Source: Thalassotalea agarivorans (GTDB lineage: Bacteria > Pseudomonadota > Gammaproteobacteria > Enterobacterales > Alteromonadaceae). From it: DNA of 64,000 nucleotides. Of this stretch, positions 8,656-17,872 are shown one piece after another. The position numbers and the translations under genes were made by a program. The notes under the pieces are model-generated. The model had not been told where the DNA came from. It made no database searches and saw only the letters and a program-made list of their open reading frames with translations. Numbering within the stretch: the first letter of the stretch is position 1; each line of letters opens with the position of its first letter. The stretch lies in contig NZ_AP027363.1 of assembly GCF_030295955.1 (NCBI RefSeq), forward strand, positions 806,001 through 870,000, written 5' to 3'.

Positions 8656-9434
8656 TCGCCAAAAATCGCAGAATAATTATCTTCTAAATGCTTTGCCAAT
8701 AATTCGGGCGACTCTGAGCGCAATTGACATAGCGTTTCAAATACACGTGGAATCATCAGCGGTGAGTTGGGCTCGCCTTGAAAACCATTTAGTGGCATAG
8801 CTGGCGCATCAGTCTCCAACACCATGGCATCTAAAGGCAATTTAGATACCGTATTGATGGTCTTTTTAGCTCGCTCATAAGTAATTGTGCCGCCAATTCC
8901 GAGTTTAAATCCCATATCCAAATAGGCTTTTGCCTGCTGATAACTGCCTGAAAAGGCGTGAACAATGCCTCCCTTTGATAGTTGGGCTTGTTTTAGCAGA
9001 GAGGTTACTTGTTGGTGGCTTTTGCGATGATGCACGATTACGGGCAAATCGTAAGATTTTGCTAACGCTAATTGATGGTTAAATGCCGTTATTTGGGCCG
9101 CCATATTATCGTGTTGCTCGGCAATGGTGCCGTCAATTCCACATTCGCCAATCGCGCTAAGGCTCGTATGGTTTTGTTCAACAATAGCGTCTAACTGTTG
9201 ATAGGTATCGTCATTCACCCCCTTTAAAAACCAAGGGTGCATACCCAGTGCAATATCAATGTTAACCTGACTGCCCAGTTTTTTTACTTGCAGCACTTTT
9301 TGCCAGTTTTGCTGGCCAATGGCTGGCACTAAAATGCGCATCACATTCTGCTTTGCGCATTCCGTTAGCAATGTAGTGAGCTGCTCATAAAGTGGCTCAA
9401 AATCTAAATGACAGTGACTATCGGTAAATCTCAT
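8652..9434 (-). CDS. yjjV: TatD-family metal-dependent hydrolase (YjjV type)
   Basis: A 260-aa TIM-barrel hydrolase of the TatD family, which includes metal-dependent DNases. Metal ligands are visible: SHCH at residues 6-9, Glu in GECGID, His in VIVHHRKS, His in VHAFSGS, and Asp in ETDAPAMP. The block LGIGGTITYERAKKT followed by LETDAPAMPLNGFQGEPN is close to E. coli YjjV rather than TatD or YcfH. The gene converges with ytjB and overlaps it by 4 bp at the stop codons. Its specific substrate is unknown. Confidence 0.88.
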   Translation of the reverse strand: MRFTDSHCHLDFEPLYEQLTTLLTECAKQNVMRILVPAIGQQNWQKVLQVKKLGSQVNIDIALGMHPWFLKGVNDDTYQQLDAIVEQNHTSLSAIGECGIDGTIAEQHDNMAAQITAFNHQLALAKSYDLPVIVHHRKSHQQVTSLLKQAQLSKGGIVHAFSGSYQQAKAYLDMGFKLGIGGTITYERAKKTINTVSKLPLDAMVLETDAPAMPLNGFQGEPNSPLMIPRVFETLCQLRSESPELLAKHLEDNYSAIFGD

Positions 9435-9461
9435 CAGCCTAACAATAGGGAAGCTTTGTGG

Positions 9462-10346
9462 TTATCTTACCTGCTTGCGTAAACTCTGCCAATACAGCAA
9501 TAGACAAGCGATATACCATAAATCTTTGATCAGAAAGTGTCCGCCAGTGGTTAGTATGGTGTCACTAGAAAGGGCGCTAGGCCATGTAAATAGGAAAGTT
9601 TGCGTGGTTAAAAACACGCTAGCACTTAGCGCAATAGCTGGAACAACAAGCCTTGGCATCCAAATAGCGATGATAAGTAAGCTCGCTGCAATAAGATCAA
9701 ACACACCAATTAGGTTTGAAGTGGTTTGTACGTCCCATACTTGATACATCCATGCCATAAGTGGCGATGTATTGATTAGCGGCTCGATACCTTGCGCTTC
9801 AAGTAAGGTGAATTTCATACCGCCAATCCAAGCAAATACTAATACGCAAGGGAAGGCTACTATCAATGCGCGTTGTTTCGCTGACCATGTTTTTGGTAAA
9901 AAGTAGAGACCAATTGCTAGCAAAGCGAAGTATTTAATCACACCTTGACCACCGCCAATGGCAGGAAATCCGCCTAGGCTATCTATCCACATCTTGCTGC
10001 TGAAAAGCGCGATCAATGGGACTGCAGAAATAGCGATTAGGCTGATGGCTGTAATTGGTACAAAATGTTGTTTTTTGATAGAAAAGGCGGCAACTAAACT
10101 TAGCGTAAGCAAGGTTAATACCGCGAAGGCATTGTATAGCTCGGCTGGCAATAAAGTATCAAGGTGGTAAAACGCAGTCACTACATTAATGTGATTGTGT
10201 GCGCCCATTAGCGCCATACTCAGTGCGAGTAAACCACAGGATAAAGTAATGAGAAGGAGCGCGAGTTTTTCAGTATTTTTCATAATAAACGTAGGTTGAT
10301 AACTTTCTTTCGCCATCAGACCTAGCAAAATGAAGTTTGCTTTCAT
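9462..10346 (-). CDS. DUF417 family integral membrane protein
   Basis: A multi-pass inner-membrane protein related to E. coli RclC/YkgB (DUF417). Diagnostic stretches are FPAIGGGQGVIKYFALL, FAWIGGMKFTLLEAQGIEP and NLIGVFDLIAASLLII. About eight hydrophobic segments are visible. Three in-frame starts are possible: 10346 (294 aa), 10316 (284 aa) and 10283 (273 aa); MKNTEKLALLL at 10283 begins directly before the first membrane segment, but no start has a clear ribosome binding site, so the longest frame is given. RclC belongs to a reactive-chlorine response system in E. coli; no Rcl partners are next to this gene. Confidence 0.85.
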   Translation of the reverse strand: MKANFILLGLMAKESYQPTFIMKNTEKLALLLITLSCGLLALSMALMGAHNHINVVTAFYHLDTLLPAELYNAFAVLTLLTLSLVAAFSIKKQHFVPITAISLIAISAVPLIALFSSKMWIDSLGGFPAIGGGQGVIKYFALLAIGLYFLPKTWSAKQRALIVAFPCVLVFAWIGGMKFTLLEAQGIEPLINTSPLMAWMYQVWDVQTTSNLIGVFDLIAASLLIIAIWMPRLVVPAIALSASVFLTTQTFLFTWPSALSSDTILTTGGHFLIKDLWYIACLLLYWQSLRKQVR

Positions 10347-10430
10347 TTACTAACAAATTATTAGAATTGAGCTACAGTTAAAAAGCTAGCAGGAAGCTAG
10401 TGGGATATTAACTCAGAAAGGAAGCAATTT

Positions 10431-10787
10431 ATGGACAATCATATCAAAGTCATTCAAACCCTTGCTAAAGGGGTAGACCCTACAACCGGTGAAGTCTTTC
10501 CACAAGATTCGCCATACAATAATCCTAATGTTATTCGCGCCTTGTTTTATGCATCGCAACAATTGGTGCAACCGCGAAACAGTAAACAAACGGTTGAGCA
10601 AAAACAGCAACAAAATGCCGCAAAAGGTTTACCTAAAAACGCAGGTGTACGTTGGACAGATAGCGACAGGCAACATGTTGCTGACGGCTTTCGAGCGGGA
10701 CAAGACGTTGACCAACTAGCGCACTCGTTTCAGCGCACACCCAACGGTATAAAAGCTGAATTGATTCGTCAGAAACTGATGGTGTAA
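10431..10787 (+). CDS. Small conserved protein with a C-terminal HTH-like motif
   Basis: A 118-aa cytosolic protein of unknown function. The N-terminal part (LAKGVDPTTGEVFP, then NNPNVIRALFYASQQL) and the C-terminal part (RWTDSDRQHVADGFRAGQD, then LAHSFQRTPNGIKAELIRQ) are joined by a Gln/Lys-rich linker. The C-terminal block has the look of a helix-turn-helix used by phage-like or Myb-like DNA-binding proteins, but I cannot name a family with confidence. AGAAAGGAAG precedes the ATG at good distance, and a strong terminator follows 7 bp after the stop, so it is a single-gene transcript. Confidence 0.75.
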   Translation: MDNHIKVIQTLAKGVDPTTGEVFPQDSPYNNPNVIRALFYASQQLVQPRNSKQTVEQKQQQNAAKGLPKNAGVRWTDSDRQHVADGFRAGQDVDQLAHSFQRTPNGIKAELIRQKLMV

Positions 10788-10793
10788 ATACAA

Positions 10794-10822
10794 AAAAGCC
10801 AGTTGCTATGCAACTGGCTTTT
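10794..10822 (+). terminator. Rho-independent terminator
   Basis: An 11-bp perfect stem (AAGCCAGTTGC and its complement) with a TAT loop is flanked by A and T runs. It ends the transcript of the 118-aa protein gene. Confidence 0.8.
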
Positions 10823-10832
10823 ACATTAAATG

Positions 10833-10860
10833 CTACGGGCTACGGGCTACGGGCTACGGG
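10833..10860. repeat. Tandem heptamer (CTACGGG x 4)
   Basis: Four exact head-to-tail copies of CTACGGG lie directly after a terminator. The unit length of 7 bp and the intergenic position fit a slippage-prone simple repeat. Confidence 0.9.
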
Positions 10861-10970
10861 CTTTGTGCTTCGAGCCGCGCGTTGGTATGACTCCACGTTC
10901 CTTGTTCCCTTAAGCAACGCGACCCCTTAATTCAGACCCCATTAGCGAAGCGAACATGCGCCATTCAGAG

Positions 10971-11040
10971 ATCCCGTATCACAGGTTTTCAGTTCCAGAC
11001 AAAACCTAAGTACCTATATCCTTGTAGGCATGTACGGGAT
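10971..11040. repeat. Inverted-repeat element, about 70 bp
   Basis: The ends ATCCCGTA and TACGGGAT are exact complements 54 bp apart, and the interior holds a shorter CCTA/TAGG pair. This is the form of a REP/MITE-type intergenic element; I see no second copy in the window. Confidence 0.45.
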
Positions 11041-11110
11041 AACGCAGTTTTTTCTCGTACCTCGTCCCTAGCAGCATTGCTGCGAGTCCCTCGTACCTAT
11101 ATACTAGGTT

Positions 11111-12847
11111 CTACATTCGCTCCATAACGTCAATACCAAGAATATCTAGACCTTGCTTTAAGGTGCGAGATACGGCAGCACATAATGCTAAACGTGAACG
11201 CTTCACATGTTCTTCAATACCGTCTTTTAAGATTGGGCATGCTTCGTAAAAGCTCATGTATTGGCTCGCTAATTCATATAAATAGCTACATAGCAGGTTT
11301 GGTGTACAATCTGTTAGCATAGCGTCAATAGTGTCTTCAAGCTGCATAAGCTTCATGGCAAGCGCTTTTTCTTGCGGCGCTTCAATGCTAATGTCGCCTA
11401 AATCACTTGCTGATACGCCAGCTTTTGTAAAAATACTTTGGATACGCGAATACGCATATTGTAAGTAAGGCGCTGTATCACCTTCAAAGCTCAACATGGT
11501 TTTCCAATTAAAGATGTAGTCGCTGGTTCTGTTTTTAGACAAGTCTGCAAACTTAACCGCGCCGATACCCACTTTTTCAGCGATTTCAGTAAGTTTTTCT
11601 TCGCTGTAGTCAGGGTTCTTTTCTTTAATTAATGCTTTTGCACGCACAACAGCTTCTTCAAGTAATTCGGCTAACTTAATTGTACCACCGGTACGTGTTT
11701 TAAACGGTTTGCCATCGTCGCCCATCATCATGCCAAACGGACAGTGTTGGTATACGACATTGTCTGGCAAGAAACCTGCTTTGCGCGCAACAATCTCAAC
11801 TTGTTGGAAGTGCAACGACTGGCGTGCGTCAGTAAAGATAACAATGCGATCTGCGTCAAGCTCACCACTTCTGTAGCGACATGCCGATAAATCGGTCGTT
11901 GCGTAGAGGTAGCCACCACCTGATTTTTGTACGATAAATACTGAAGGTTCGCCATTTTTATTCGCCATCTCTTGGATAAAGACAACTTTAGCGCCTTGGT
12001 CTTCTACTGCGATGTTTTTGGCCATTAGCTCATCGATAACTTTGGGTAAGTCGTCGTTATAAGCACTTTCACCGTATATGTCTTCGCGTTTTAAGGTAAC
12101 GTTAAGCTTTTCGTATATTTCTTCACTGTGCTTAATTGAAATATCAATGAACTGCTGCCACAAGGTCATACATTGCTCATCGCCGCCTTGTAGTTTAACC
12201 ACGTATTCACGTGCTCTATCAGCAAAGCCTTCCTCTTCGTCAAAGCGAACTTTTGCTTCACGATAGAAATGCTCTAAATCGGCAAGGGCGGTTTCTGCAA
12301 CTTCGTTAGCTGCTAGCTTGTCACTTAGGTGTGCCAGCAACATACCAAACTGCGTACCCCAATCACCCATGTGATTTTGGCGAATCACTTTATCGCCTTT
12401 AAACTCGAGAGCGCGAACAACAGCGTCACCAATAATGGTTGAACGTAGGTGACCGACATGCATTTCTTTTGCTAGGTTTGGCGCAGAATAGTCAACAACA
12501 ACCGTTTGTGCAGTTTCGCGTTGGCTCACACCTAAATGGGGGTCTTTGGCAGTGCTTGATAATTGCTCGCCAATCCATTGATTAGACAAGTGAATGTTTA
12601 TAAAACCTGGGCCTGCTAATTCAATCTTTTCAGCGATACCATCAAGCTCTAAATGCCCTAGCACTTTTGTTGCTAGCTCACGAGGGTTGGTTTTTAACTT
12701 TTTCGCTGCGCCCATAACGCCGTTGGCTTGATAATCACCAAATTGTGGTTTGGTTGAAATACTGACCGCGGGGTTAGTATCTTCTGGTAAGCCAGCTGCT
12801 ACCATTGCAGCTAATACTTTTTCACTTAACAGTTGTTTAATGTTCAT
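11111..12847 (-). CDS. argS: Arginyl-tRNA synthetase
   Basis: ArgRS charges tRNA-Arg with arginine. The 578-aa class I synthetase has the HIGH signature as HVGH (130-133) in KEMHVGHLRSTIIGD, an N-terminal Arg-tRNA synthetase domain, the catalytic block YLYATTDLSA, a KMSK-region equivalent in the GDDGKPFKTRTGG stretch, and a DALR anticodon-binding C-terminus ending in GIDVMERM, as is usual. The length equals that of typical gammaproteobacterial ArgRS. It is a monocistronic gene. Confidence 0.98.
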   Translation of the reverse strand: MNIKQLLSEKVLAAMVAAGLPEDTNPAVSISTKPQFGDYQANGVMGAAKKLKTNPRELATKVLGHLELDGIAEKIELAGPGFINIHLSNQWIGEQLSSTAKDPHLGVSQRETAQTVVVDYSAPNLAKEMHVGHLRSTIIGDAVVRALEFKGDKVIRQNHMGDWGTQFGMLLAHLSDKLAANEVAETALADLEHFYREAKVRFDEEEGFADRAREYVVKLQGGDEQCMTLWQQFIDISIKHSEEIYEKLNVTLKREDIYGESAYNDDLPKVIDELMAKNIAVEDQGAKVVFIQEMANKNGEPSVFIVQKSGGGYLYATTDLSACRYRSGELDADRIVIFTDARQSLHFQQVEIVARKAGFLPDNVVYQHCPFGMMMGDDGKPFKTRTGGTIKLAELLEEAVVRAKALIKEKNPDYSEEKLTEIAEKVGIGAVKFADLSKNRTSDYIFNWKTMLSFEGDTAPYLQYAYSRIQSIFTKAGVSASDLGDISIEAPQEKALAMKLMQLEDTIDAMLTDCTPNLLCSYLYELASQYMSFYEACPILKDGIEEHVKRSRLALCAAVSRTLKQGLDILGIDVMERM

Positions 12848-12912
12848 TATTCAATTCACTTGTGTGAGCTAATCACTACTTCAAAAACTATATGTTTATT
12901 CAACGGCAAAGG

Positions 12913-14493
12913 CTAATGTTCGCGCGTTTTGTGGAATTCAATCTCTGGATATCTTTCCATTGCTAAATTTAAGTTCACCATGGTTGGCGCAACGTAAGTA
13001 AGGTTGTCACCACCGTCCAATGCTAGGTTGGCTTCGGCTTTACGCTTAAAGGTATCAAAGGCTTTTTCGTCATCACTTGATACCCAAAGTGCTGTTGCTA
13101 CGCTAATTGGTTCATAAATAGCGTCAACGTTGTATTCTGTTTTTAAACGGTGAACAACAACTTCAAACTGCAACACACCAACGGCGCCAACGATTAAATC
13201 GTTAGAAGTTAACGGACGAAATACTTGTACCGCACCTTCTTCTGAAAGCTGAATTAAGCCTTTTTGCAGTTGCTTCGCTTTTAACGGATCTTTTAAACGG
13301 ATACGACGGAACATTTCTGGCGCGAAATTAGGGATACCACTAAATTTCATCATTTCACCTGCGGTGAAGGTGTCGCCAATTTGAATACTACCGTGGTTAT
13401 GTAAACCTATGATGTCACCTGCATAAGCCGTTTCCACATTTGAGCGGTCCCCGGCCATGAAGGTTACTGCGTCGGCAATTTTTACATCCTTGCCTAAACG
13501 CACTTGTTTCATTTTCATGCCTTTTTCATATTTGCCCGAGCAAATACGCATGAAAGCAATACGGTCGCGATGTTTAGGGTCCATGTTAGCTTGGATTTTA
13601 AACACGAAACCTGAGAATTTTTCTTCTTCGGCAGCAACGTCACGAACGTCAGTTTTACGTGGCTGTGGCGCTGGCGCCCACTCGGTAAGGCCATCTAACA
13701 TATGATCTACACCAAAGTTACCTAATGCCGTACCAAAATACACCGGCGTTAATTCACCGGCTAAAAACTCTTCATGATTAAACTCATGCGATGCACCTTG
13801 AACAAGCTCAAGTTCTTCACGCAAGTCATCTGCGTGACTACCAATAGCTTCGTCTAACTCAGGGTTGTCTAACCCTTTTATCACGCGTTTTTCTTGAATG
13901 GTGTGACCTTGACCCGTTTGATACAAAATCGTCTCGTCAGTTAAAATGTTATATACACCTTTGAACAGTTTACCCATACCAATTGGCCAGGTAATCGGTG
14001 AACATTTTATCTTAAGGATGTCTTCTACTTCGTCCATGACTTCAATCGGGTCACGCACGTCACGGTCCATTTTGTTCATAAACGTAATAATGGGGGTATC
14101 GCGCAGGCGAGTTACTTCCATTAGTTTGATTGTTCTATCCTCAACACCTTTTGCGGTGTCGATTACCATCAAACAAGAATCTACCGCAGTTAATGTACGG
14201 TAGGTGTCTTCAGAAAAGTCTTCGTGACCTGGGGTGTCGAGCAAGTTAACTAGGCAATCGTCATACGGAAATTGCATAACCGAGGTGGTGATAGAAATAC
14301 CACGATCTTTTTCCATTTCCATCCAGTCAGATTTTGCGTGCTGACCAGACTTTTTACCTTTAACTGTACCGGCCTTCTGCAACGCTTGACCGAACAACAA
14401 AACCTTTTCAGTGATCGTTGTTTTACCAGCATCTGGATGCGATATGATCGCAAACGTACGGCGCTTATTGACTTCTTGCTGTTGAACAGACAT
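12913..14493 (-). CDS. prfC: Peptide chain release factor 3
   Basis: RF3 is a GTPase that removes RF1/RF2 from the ribosome after termination. The 526-aa protein has the P-loop SHPDAGKTT (18-26), the G2-region [23 protein letters not shown] (G3), NKMDRD (G4), and domain II/III blocks ending in [22 protein letters not shown]. The start is [14 protein letters not shown] at 14493, preceded by CAGGAAGCTCA; a longer frame to 14577 adds an unrelated hydrophobic stretch. The length agrees with E. coli PrfC (529 aa). Confidence 0.97.
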   Translation of the reverse strand: MSVQQQEVNKRRTFAIISHPDAGKTTITEKVLLFGQALQKAGTVKGKKSGQHAKSDWMEMEKDRGISITTSVMQFPYDDCLVNLLDTPGHEDFSEDTYRTLTAVDSCLMVIDTAKGVEDRTIKLMEVTRLRDTPIITFMNKMDRDVRDPIEVMDEVEDILKIKCSPITWPIGMGKLFKGVYNILTDETILYQTGQGHTIQEKRVIKGLDNPELDEAIGSHADDLREELELVQGASHEFNHEEFLAGELTPVYFGTALGNFGVDHMLDGLTEWAPAPQPRKTDVRDVAAEEEKFSGFVFKIQANMDPKHRDRIAFMRICSGKYEKGMKMKQVRLGKDVKIADAVTFMAGDRSNVETAYAGDIIGLHNHGSIQIGDTFTAGEMMKFSGIPNFAPEMFRRIRLKDPLKAKQLQKGLIQLSEEGAVQVFRPLTSNDLIVGAVGVLQFEVVVHRLKTEYNVDAIYEPISVATALWVSSDDEKAFDTFKRKAEANLALDGGDNLTYVAPTMVNLNLAMERYPEIEFHKTREH

Positions 14494-14680
14494 TGAGCTT
14501 CCTGAATAACAAAAACGGGTGAAAAATAAAAACGCGGTATTATAGCGAAAATATAGCGCTAAAACATGCCTTTTCATGTGGCAGGATAAAAATAATTGTA
14601 ATTCATTTAACCCTTTTATGCGGCGCCGTTCGTGTTTAATATAAATTCATTAGATAAACGTTAATTTTTAAGGAGTTGTA

Positions 14681-15400
14681 ATGACAAAAGGGTTAACTGT
14701 ACTTTTACTGATCTTTAGTGTGTTTTCGCGCGCAGAGCAAATGCCAGACTTTCCATTTTTAACAGTGTCGGCGTCTGCTGAAAAGGCGGTAGCACCTGAT
14801 TTGGTTCACGTGTCGTTTTCAATTGTTGCGGTTGAAAAAGATCCAGTAAAAGCGACAGATATTGTCTATGGCACAGGTAACGAGCTAATGGCCTTTTTCA
14901 AAGATTTAGGCATTAGCAAAGATGACATTGAAGCGCACAGTATTACAAAAAATGTGATCAGAAAGCGCAATAAAGATTATCAGCCGGTTCAAATTGAGGC
15001 TTATGAAGTTGAACAAGCGGTAAAAGTTACATTACGTAAACTAGATAACTTTCAATCGCTTAGCGATAAATTGTTAACGACCAAGCATATTGACGATGTT
15101 GATAATCGATTTGATGTGTCAAATCGCAGCGCAATAGAGCAGCAACTGGTGCGAGATGCTGGCAATCAAGCCAAGCAAAAAGCAAAAAATCTTGCTAGCG
15201 GTGTTGGCGTAAAACTAGGGAAAGTGTATGCAGTGAGCCAAGAGCGTGCATTTGGTTCTTATGCAAAGTTTAAGTTCGCCAATCAATCTTATGAGGCGAT
15301 AGCAGTATCGGGCAAAAGAAGGCAAATTGACGGATTATTTATCCCAAAAGAAATTAAGCTATCGCAAAGTATCAATGTGATCTATCAAATCAAACCGTAA
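14681..15400 (+). CDS. SIMPL domain (DUF541) periplasmic protein
   Basis: A 239-aa secreted protein: an N-terminal signal (MTKGLTVLLLIFSVFSRAEQ) is followed by a DUF541/SIMPL domain (FLTVSASAEKAVAPDLVHVSFSI at the start, and DAGNQAKQKAKNLASGVGVKLGKVYAVS near the C-terminal end), as in E. coli YggE. AAGGAGTTGTA precedes the ATG. SIMPL proteins are linked with oxidative-stress tolerance and, in animals, with signalling, but the molecular function is unknown. It is a single gene, divergent from prfC. Confidence 0.88.
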   Translation: MTKGLTVLLLIFSVFSRAEQMPDFPFLTVSASAEKAVAPDLVHVSFSIVAVEKDPVKATDIVYGTGNELMAFFKDLGISKDDIEAHSITKNVIRKRNKDYQPVQIEAYEVEQAVKVTLRKLDNFQSLSDKLLTTKHIDDVDNRFDVSNRSAIEQQLVRDAGNQAKQKAKNLASGVGVKLGKVYAVSQERAFGSYAKFKFANQSYEAIAVSGKRRQIDGLFIPKEIKLSQSINVIYQIKP

Positions 15401-15420
15401 ATGAGGTGATTGCGTAAAAC

Positions 15421-15447
15421 GTCGGCCTTAAGCCTATTTTGGCCGAC
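15421..15447. repeat. Intergenic inverted repeat between convergent genes
   Basis: Exact 7-bp arms GTCGGCC and GGCCGAC flank a 13-nt loop between the convergent SIMPL and aspartoacylase genes. No T run follows on either strand, so it is only a candidate transcript-end structure. Confidence 0.45.
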
Positions 15448-15495
15448 TATGCGCTGTTCATATACTTTGCGCTTGCTTGATTTAAGTTGGGCTGT

Positions 15496-16380
15496 TTAGA
15501 TAGTTACAGTTATCTTTTTAGCTAGCGACATCGCCAGATTGTTGTCGTAATACGCCGCTTCATTAATAAAATGAGGGTAGGCTTCATAATCTCCTTGATA
15601 CGCTATCTCGCCGCCGTCAAACAAGGTAAATATAGGGTCACCTTTAACCAGCGGTTTAAAATCATTGTCCTGCACTTGTTTGTGCACCATGCCGATGCGT
15701 TCACCTAAATCGTCCTGTGGCAGACTTAAAGTTTCTTCATACTTAAACGCTTCGTAACTGCTAGGCAAGTCTGGTAATTTACCTTTGTTGTATAGTTCAA
15801 CAAAGTCGAGCAGGGTATGGGTCATAGTTTCCATCCAATCTAGCACGTCTTGACGGATAACAGACTGTGGCTGAGGCCCAATTTCTACAATAACGCCCTG
15901 TGGCGCAATAGACGAAAGAAAATAGTGTTCGTCCATAGACACTTGATCTTCAAACACGACCACAGCATGTGGCATTTTAGCAAGGACATATGCTCCCATT
16001 TTTTTATTAAAATCGTCTGATTTTAATAGGATCAGACTTGGGCCCATATTGCTGGTGGTATTGTGTAGGTCGATAATAAAGTCAGTACGCGAGTCACCTT
16101 TAGGACCAAGCTGTGCGTTGATTTCTTTTGCACGTGCTTGTTCAACATTAGACAACGTATCGTCGCTTAGTGATTGGTAAGTGAACTGACGATTTAGGTC
16201 GCAATCGACATAGCGCTTGTTTGCTTCAAAAGCCGCTGGGTTGGCAAATACCATTTCAACATTGAGTCCAGGGCGCTGCAATACAGATGGCGCTTTGTGC
16301 CATTTTTTCAGTAAGTAAATACCGCTGTATTCGTTGCCGTGAGTACCGCCAACTATGGCGATTTGCTTTATTGATTCCAT
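15496..16380 (-). CDS. Aspartoacylase
   Basis: A zinc carboxypeptidase-like hydrolase of the AspA/AstE family that deacylates N-acyl-amino acids, probably N-acetyl-aspartate. Zinc ligands are in GGTHGNEYSG (His and Glu, residues about 12-21) and DLHNTTSNMG (His about 103); DCDLNRQF carries the conserved Asn-Arg substrate contact, and VVEIGPQPQ the catalytic Glu. The aspartoacylase-specific DLHNTTSNMG supports this name over succinylglutamate desuccinylase. At 294 aa the length is normal. Confidence 0.88.
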   Translation of the reverse strand: MESIKQIAIVGGTHGNEYSGIYLLKKWHKAPSVLQRPGLNVEMVFANPAAFEANKRYVDCDLNRQFTYQSLSDDTLSNVEQARAKEINAQLGPKGDSRTDFIIDLHNTTSNMGPSLILLKSDDFNKKMGAYVLAKMPHAVVVFEDQVSMDEHYFLSSIAPQGVIVEIGPQPQSVIRQDVLDWMETMTHTLLDFVELYNKGKLPDLPSSYEAFKYEETLSLPQDDLGERIGMVHKQVQDNDFKPLVKGDPIFTLFDGGEIAYQGDYEAYPHFINEAAYYDNNLAMSLAKKITVTI

Positions 16381-16564
16381 GAATAGATGCGTCTGTTTGA
16401 AAGCGAAAGCAATATCTTAGTCTAGTTAAAGCCTTAAATTAAAGAAAAAACTGTACTTGCTTATGCTTTACATACGTTTTGCTAGAGCACGGGAATTAGC
16501 GCTTCTAATGTTTCCGCCCATTGGCCAGTGGTGGCCTTAATTGATATTAGCGCTTTTAAAAGCG

Positions 16565-17374
16565 CTATTTATCGAATACCGCGACCACTTGTCGACTGAT
16601 AGCAATTAAGCGACCACTAGCATCCCAGATATCACTTTCCATATGGCAGTATCCATCAGCAGCTTGGCGAGGAGTTGAAGTGTAAGCTAACCAATCAGTA
16701 GGTTTGATTGGTGCGTGCGGGTGCAAAAATTCAATGTTCCAATTCATGGTACTTGCGGGAGCCGGCCAGCGTAGCGTTTGCAGCACAGTACAAGGGAAAC
16801 CGTCGATAAGCGCAATCAAATGACCATCTTCAATTTTTTCAGGTGCTTTTTTAAAACGAATCCACCCTTTAGTGTCTGATGTTTTACTACCCGAAAACGG
16901 CATACCACCTTCAACCAAGTCTAGATCTAGGTGAGCAATAAACTTAGGCACGATACCCGGAATAGGAGGAATAAATTTACCTTTGGTCGGAGCCGGTAAA
17001 TTATGTGGCTCTTTATTGTCTACAAGGATTTTAGACTCCCTGTCTAGCGCAAATACCGCTTGCGCCATAACGGCTGTCTTGCCGTCTTGTGTTAGCTTGG
17101 CCATCACTTGAGTAACATTTTTACCTTCGCGCAATACTTCAACTTCCAACGTTGATGGCTTTTCGACTAATAGTGGACCAATAAAATTTACATTAAGTGA
17201 ACGCATATGTTTTGGTGACCTGAGTTTACTTTGCATCGCTACATACAATAATGAAGCAGACATACCACCATAGACTGTGCGTCCCTGAGACCATGCCTTG
17301 GGGATAGTAATAACACCCGAATCACTTTCTTGAACCGCCGCAACGGCTTGCTCAAACATTGCATCAATTTGCAT
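16565..17374 (-). CDS. Acyl-CoA thioesterase, double hotdog (TesB-like)
   Basis: A 269-aa cytosolic thioesterase of the acyl-CoA thioesterase II/4HBT_3 type. It shows two hotdog repeats: the first with QGRTVYGGMSASLLYVAMQ and RSLNVNFIGPLL, the second with STMNWNIEFLHPHAP and ASGRLIAISRQVVAVFD. These proteins hydrolyse fatty acyl-CoA thioesters. An AAAGGATAAAA stretch precedes the ATG. A palindrome (TAGCGCTTTT and complement) overlaps the stop codon but lacks a T run. It is divergent from the ArsR operon. The substrate is unknown. Confidence 0.85.
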   Translation of the reverse strand: MQIDAMFEQAVAAVQESDSGVITIPKAWSQGRTVYGGMSASLLYVAMQSKLRSPKHMRSLNVNFIGPLLVEKPSTLEVEVLREGKNVTQVMAKLTQDGKTAVMAQAVFALDRESKILVDNKEPHNLPAPTKGKFIPPIPGIVPKFIAHLDLDLVEGGMPFSGSKTSDTKGWIRFKKAPEKIEDGHLIALIDGFPCTVLQTLRWPAPASTMNWNIEFLHPHAPIKPTDWLAYTSTPRQAADGYCHMESDIWDASGRLIAISRQVVAVFDK

Positions 17375-17480
17375 TTTTTTATCCTTTTGTTAACTGGTAC
17401 GAGCAGTTGTGAAGGTCAACTATATCAGGATTTAATTTAAATTTGTATGAAGTTTAGTATAGGAATTCACTGTTTTATTT

Positions 17481-17532
17481 AACCATTTGGTTGAGTATAT
17501 GAAGATCTCAACTAATATTAAACCAAGTGGTT
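17481..17532 (+). promoter_or_regulatory. Two putative ArsR operators
   Basis: Two inverted repeats AACCA-N2-TGGTT lie at 17481-17492 and 17521-17532, just upstream of the arsR-like start at 17549. The surrounding 18-bp blocks (AACCATTTGGTTGAGTAT and AACCAAGTGGTTAAGTAT) differ at three positions and are exactly 40 bp apart, about four helical turns, so both would face the same side of DNA. This is the expected form of an autoregulatory operator, and it may also affect the divergent thioesterase gene. Confidence 0.7.
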
Positions 17533-17548
17533 AAGTATTAAGGCTAAT

Positions 17549-17869
17549 ATGACTCATCCATTAGACAAGGTGTATCTAGCGCTTTCAGATGAAACGCGGC
17601 GCAATATTCTGACCCAGCTGTGCAAAGGTAGGTCGACAATTTCTGCGTTGGCCGCACCATACAATATGTCGCTTGCCGCGGTGTCAAAGCATGTAAAAAA
17701 ACTAGAGCAGGCTGGTTTGGTTTATCGACAGGTTGAAGGCAGAACGCATTTTATTTACCTGCAAGCCGAAGCTTTAGCTGGCGCCTATGATTGGGTATCT
17801 GCATATCAGTGCTTTTGGCAACAACGTTTAGATTTATTAGCCAGTGAACTAACGCAAAAAGAGGACTAG
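17549..17869 (+). CDS. ArsR family transcriptional repressor
   Basis: A 106-aa winged-helix regulator. The start (VYLALSDETRRNILTQL) and recognition helix region (YNMSLAAVSKHVKKLEQAGLV, then the wing VEGRTHFIYLQ) match the ArsR family. No metal-binding Cys motif (such as ELCVCDL) is present; the only Cys are in LCKG and QCFWQQ, so it is probably of the SdpR-like class that does not sense metals. It is followed 3 bp later by an SRPBCC protein, a very common ArsR pairing. Paired inverted repeats upstream suggest autoregulation. Confidence 0.92.
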   Translation: MTHPLDKVYLALSDETRRNILTQLCKGRSTISALAAPYNMSLAAVSKHVKKLEQAGLVYRQVEGRTHFIYLQAEALAGAYDWVSAYQCFWQQRLDLLASELTQKED

Positions 17870-17872
17870 ATT

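Larger units (their letters stand above)
10788..11110. other. Repeat-rich intergenic patch
   Basis: No gene is seen here. Past the terminator come four tandem CTACGGG heptamers, a TCAGACCCC segment resembling half of the window's palindromes, a pair of inverted octamers (ATCCCGTA at 10971-10978, TACGGGAT at 11033-11040), and repeated CTCGTACC words around GCAGCATTGCTGC (11074-11086 approximately). The composition differs from the flanking genes and suggests accumulated small mobile repeats. Confidence 0.6.

Noticed and set aside
16548-16567. Palindrome TAGCGCTTTT and complement over the thioesterase stop codon, as a terminator
   Set aside because: Perfect symmetry, but no T run follows on the minus strand; kept only as a note.
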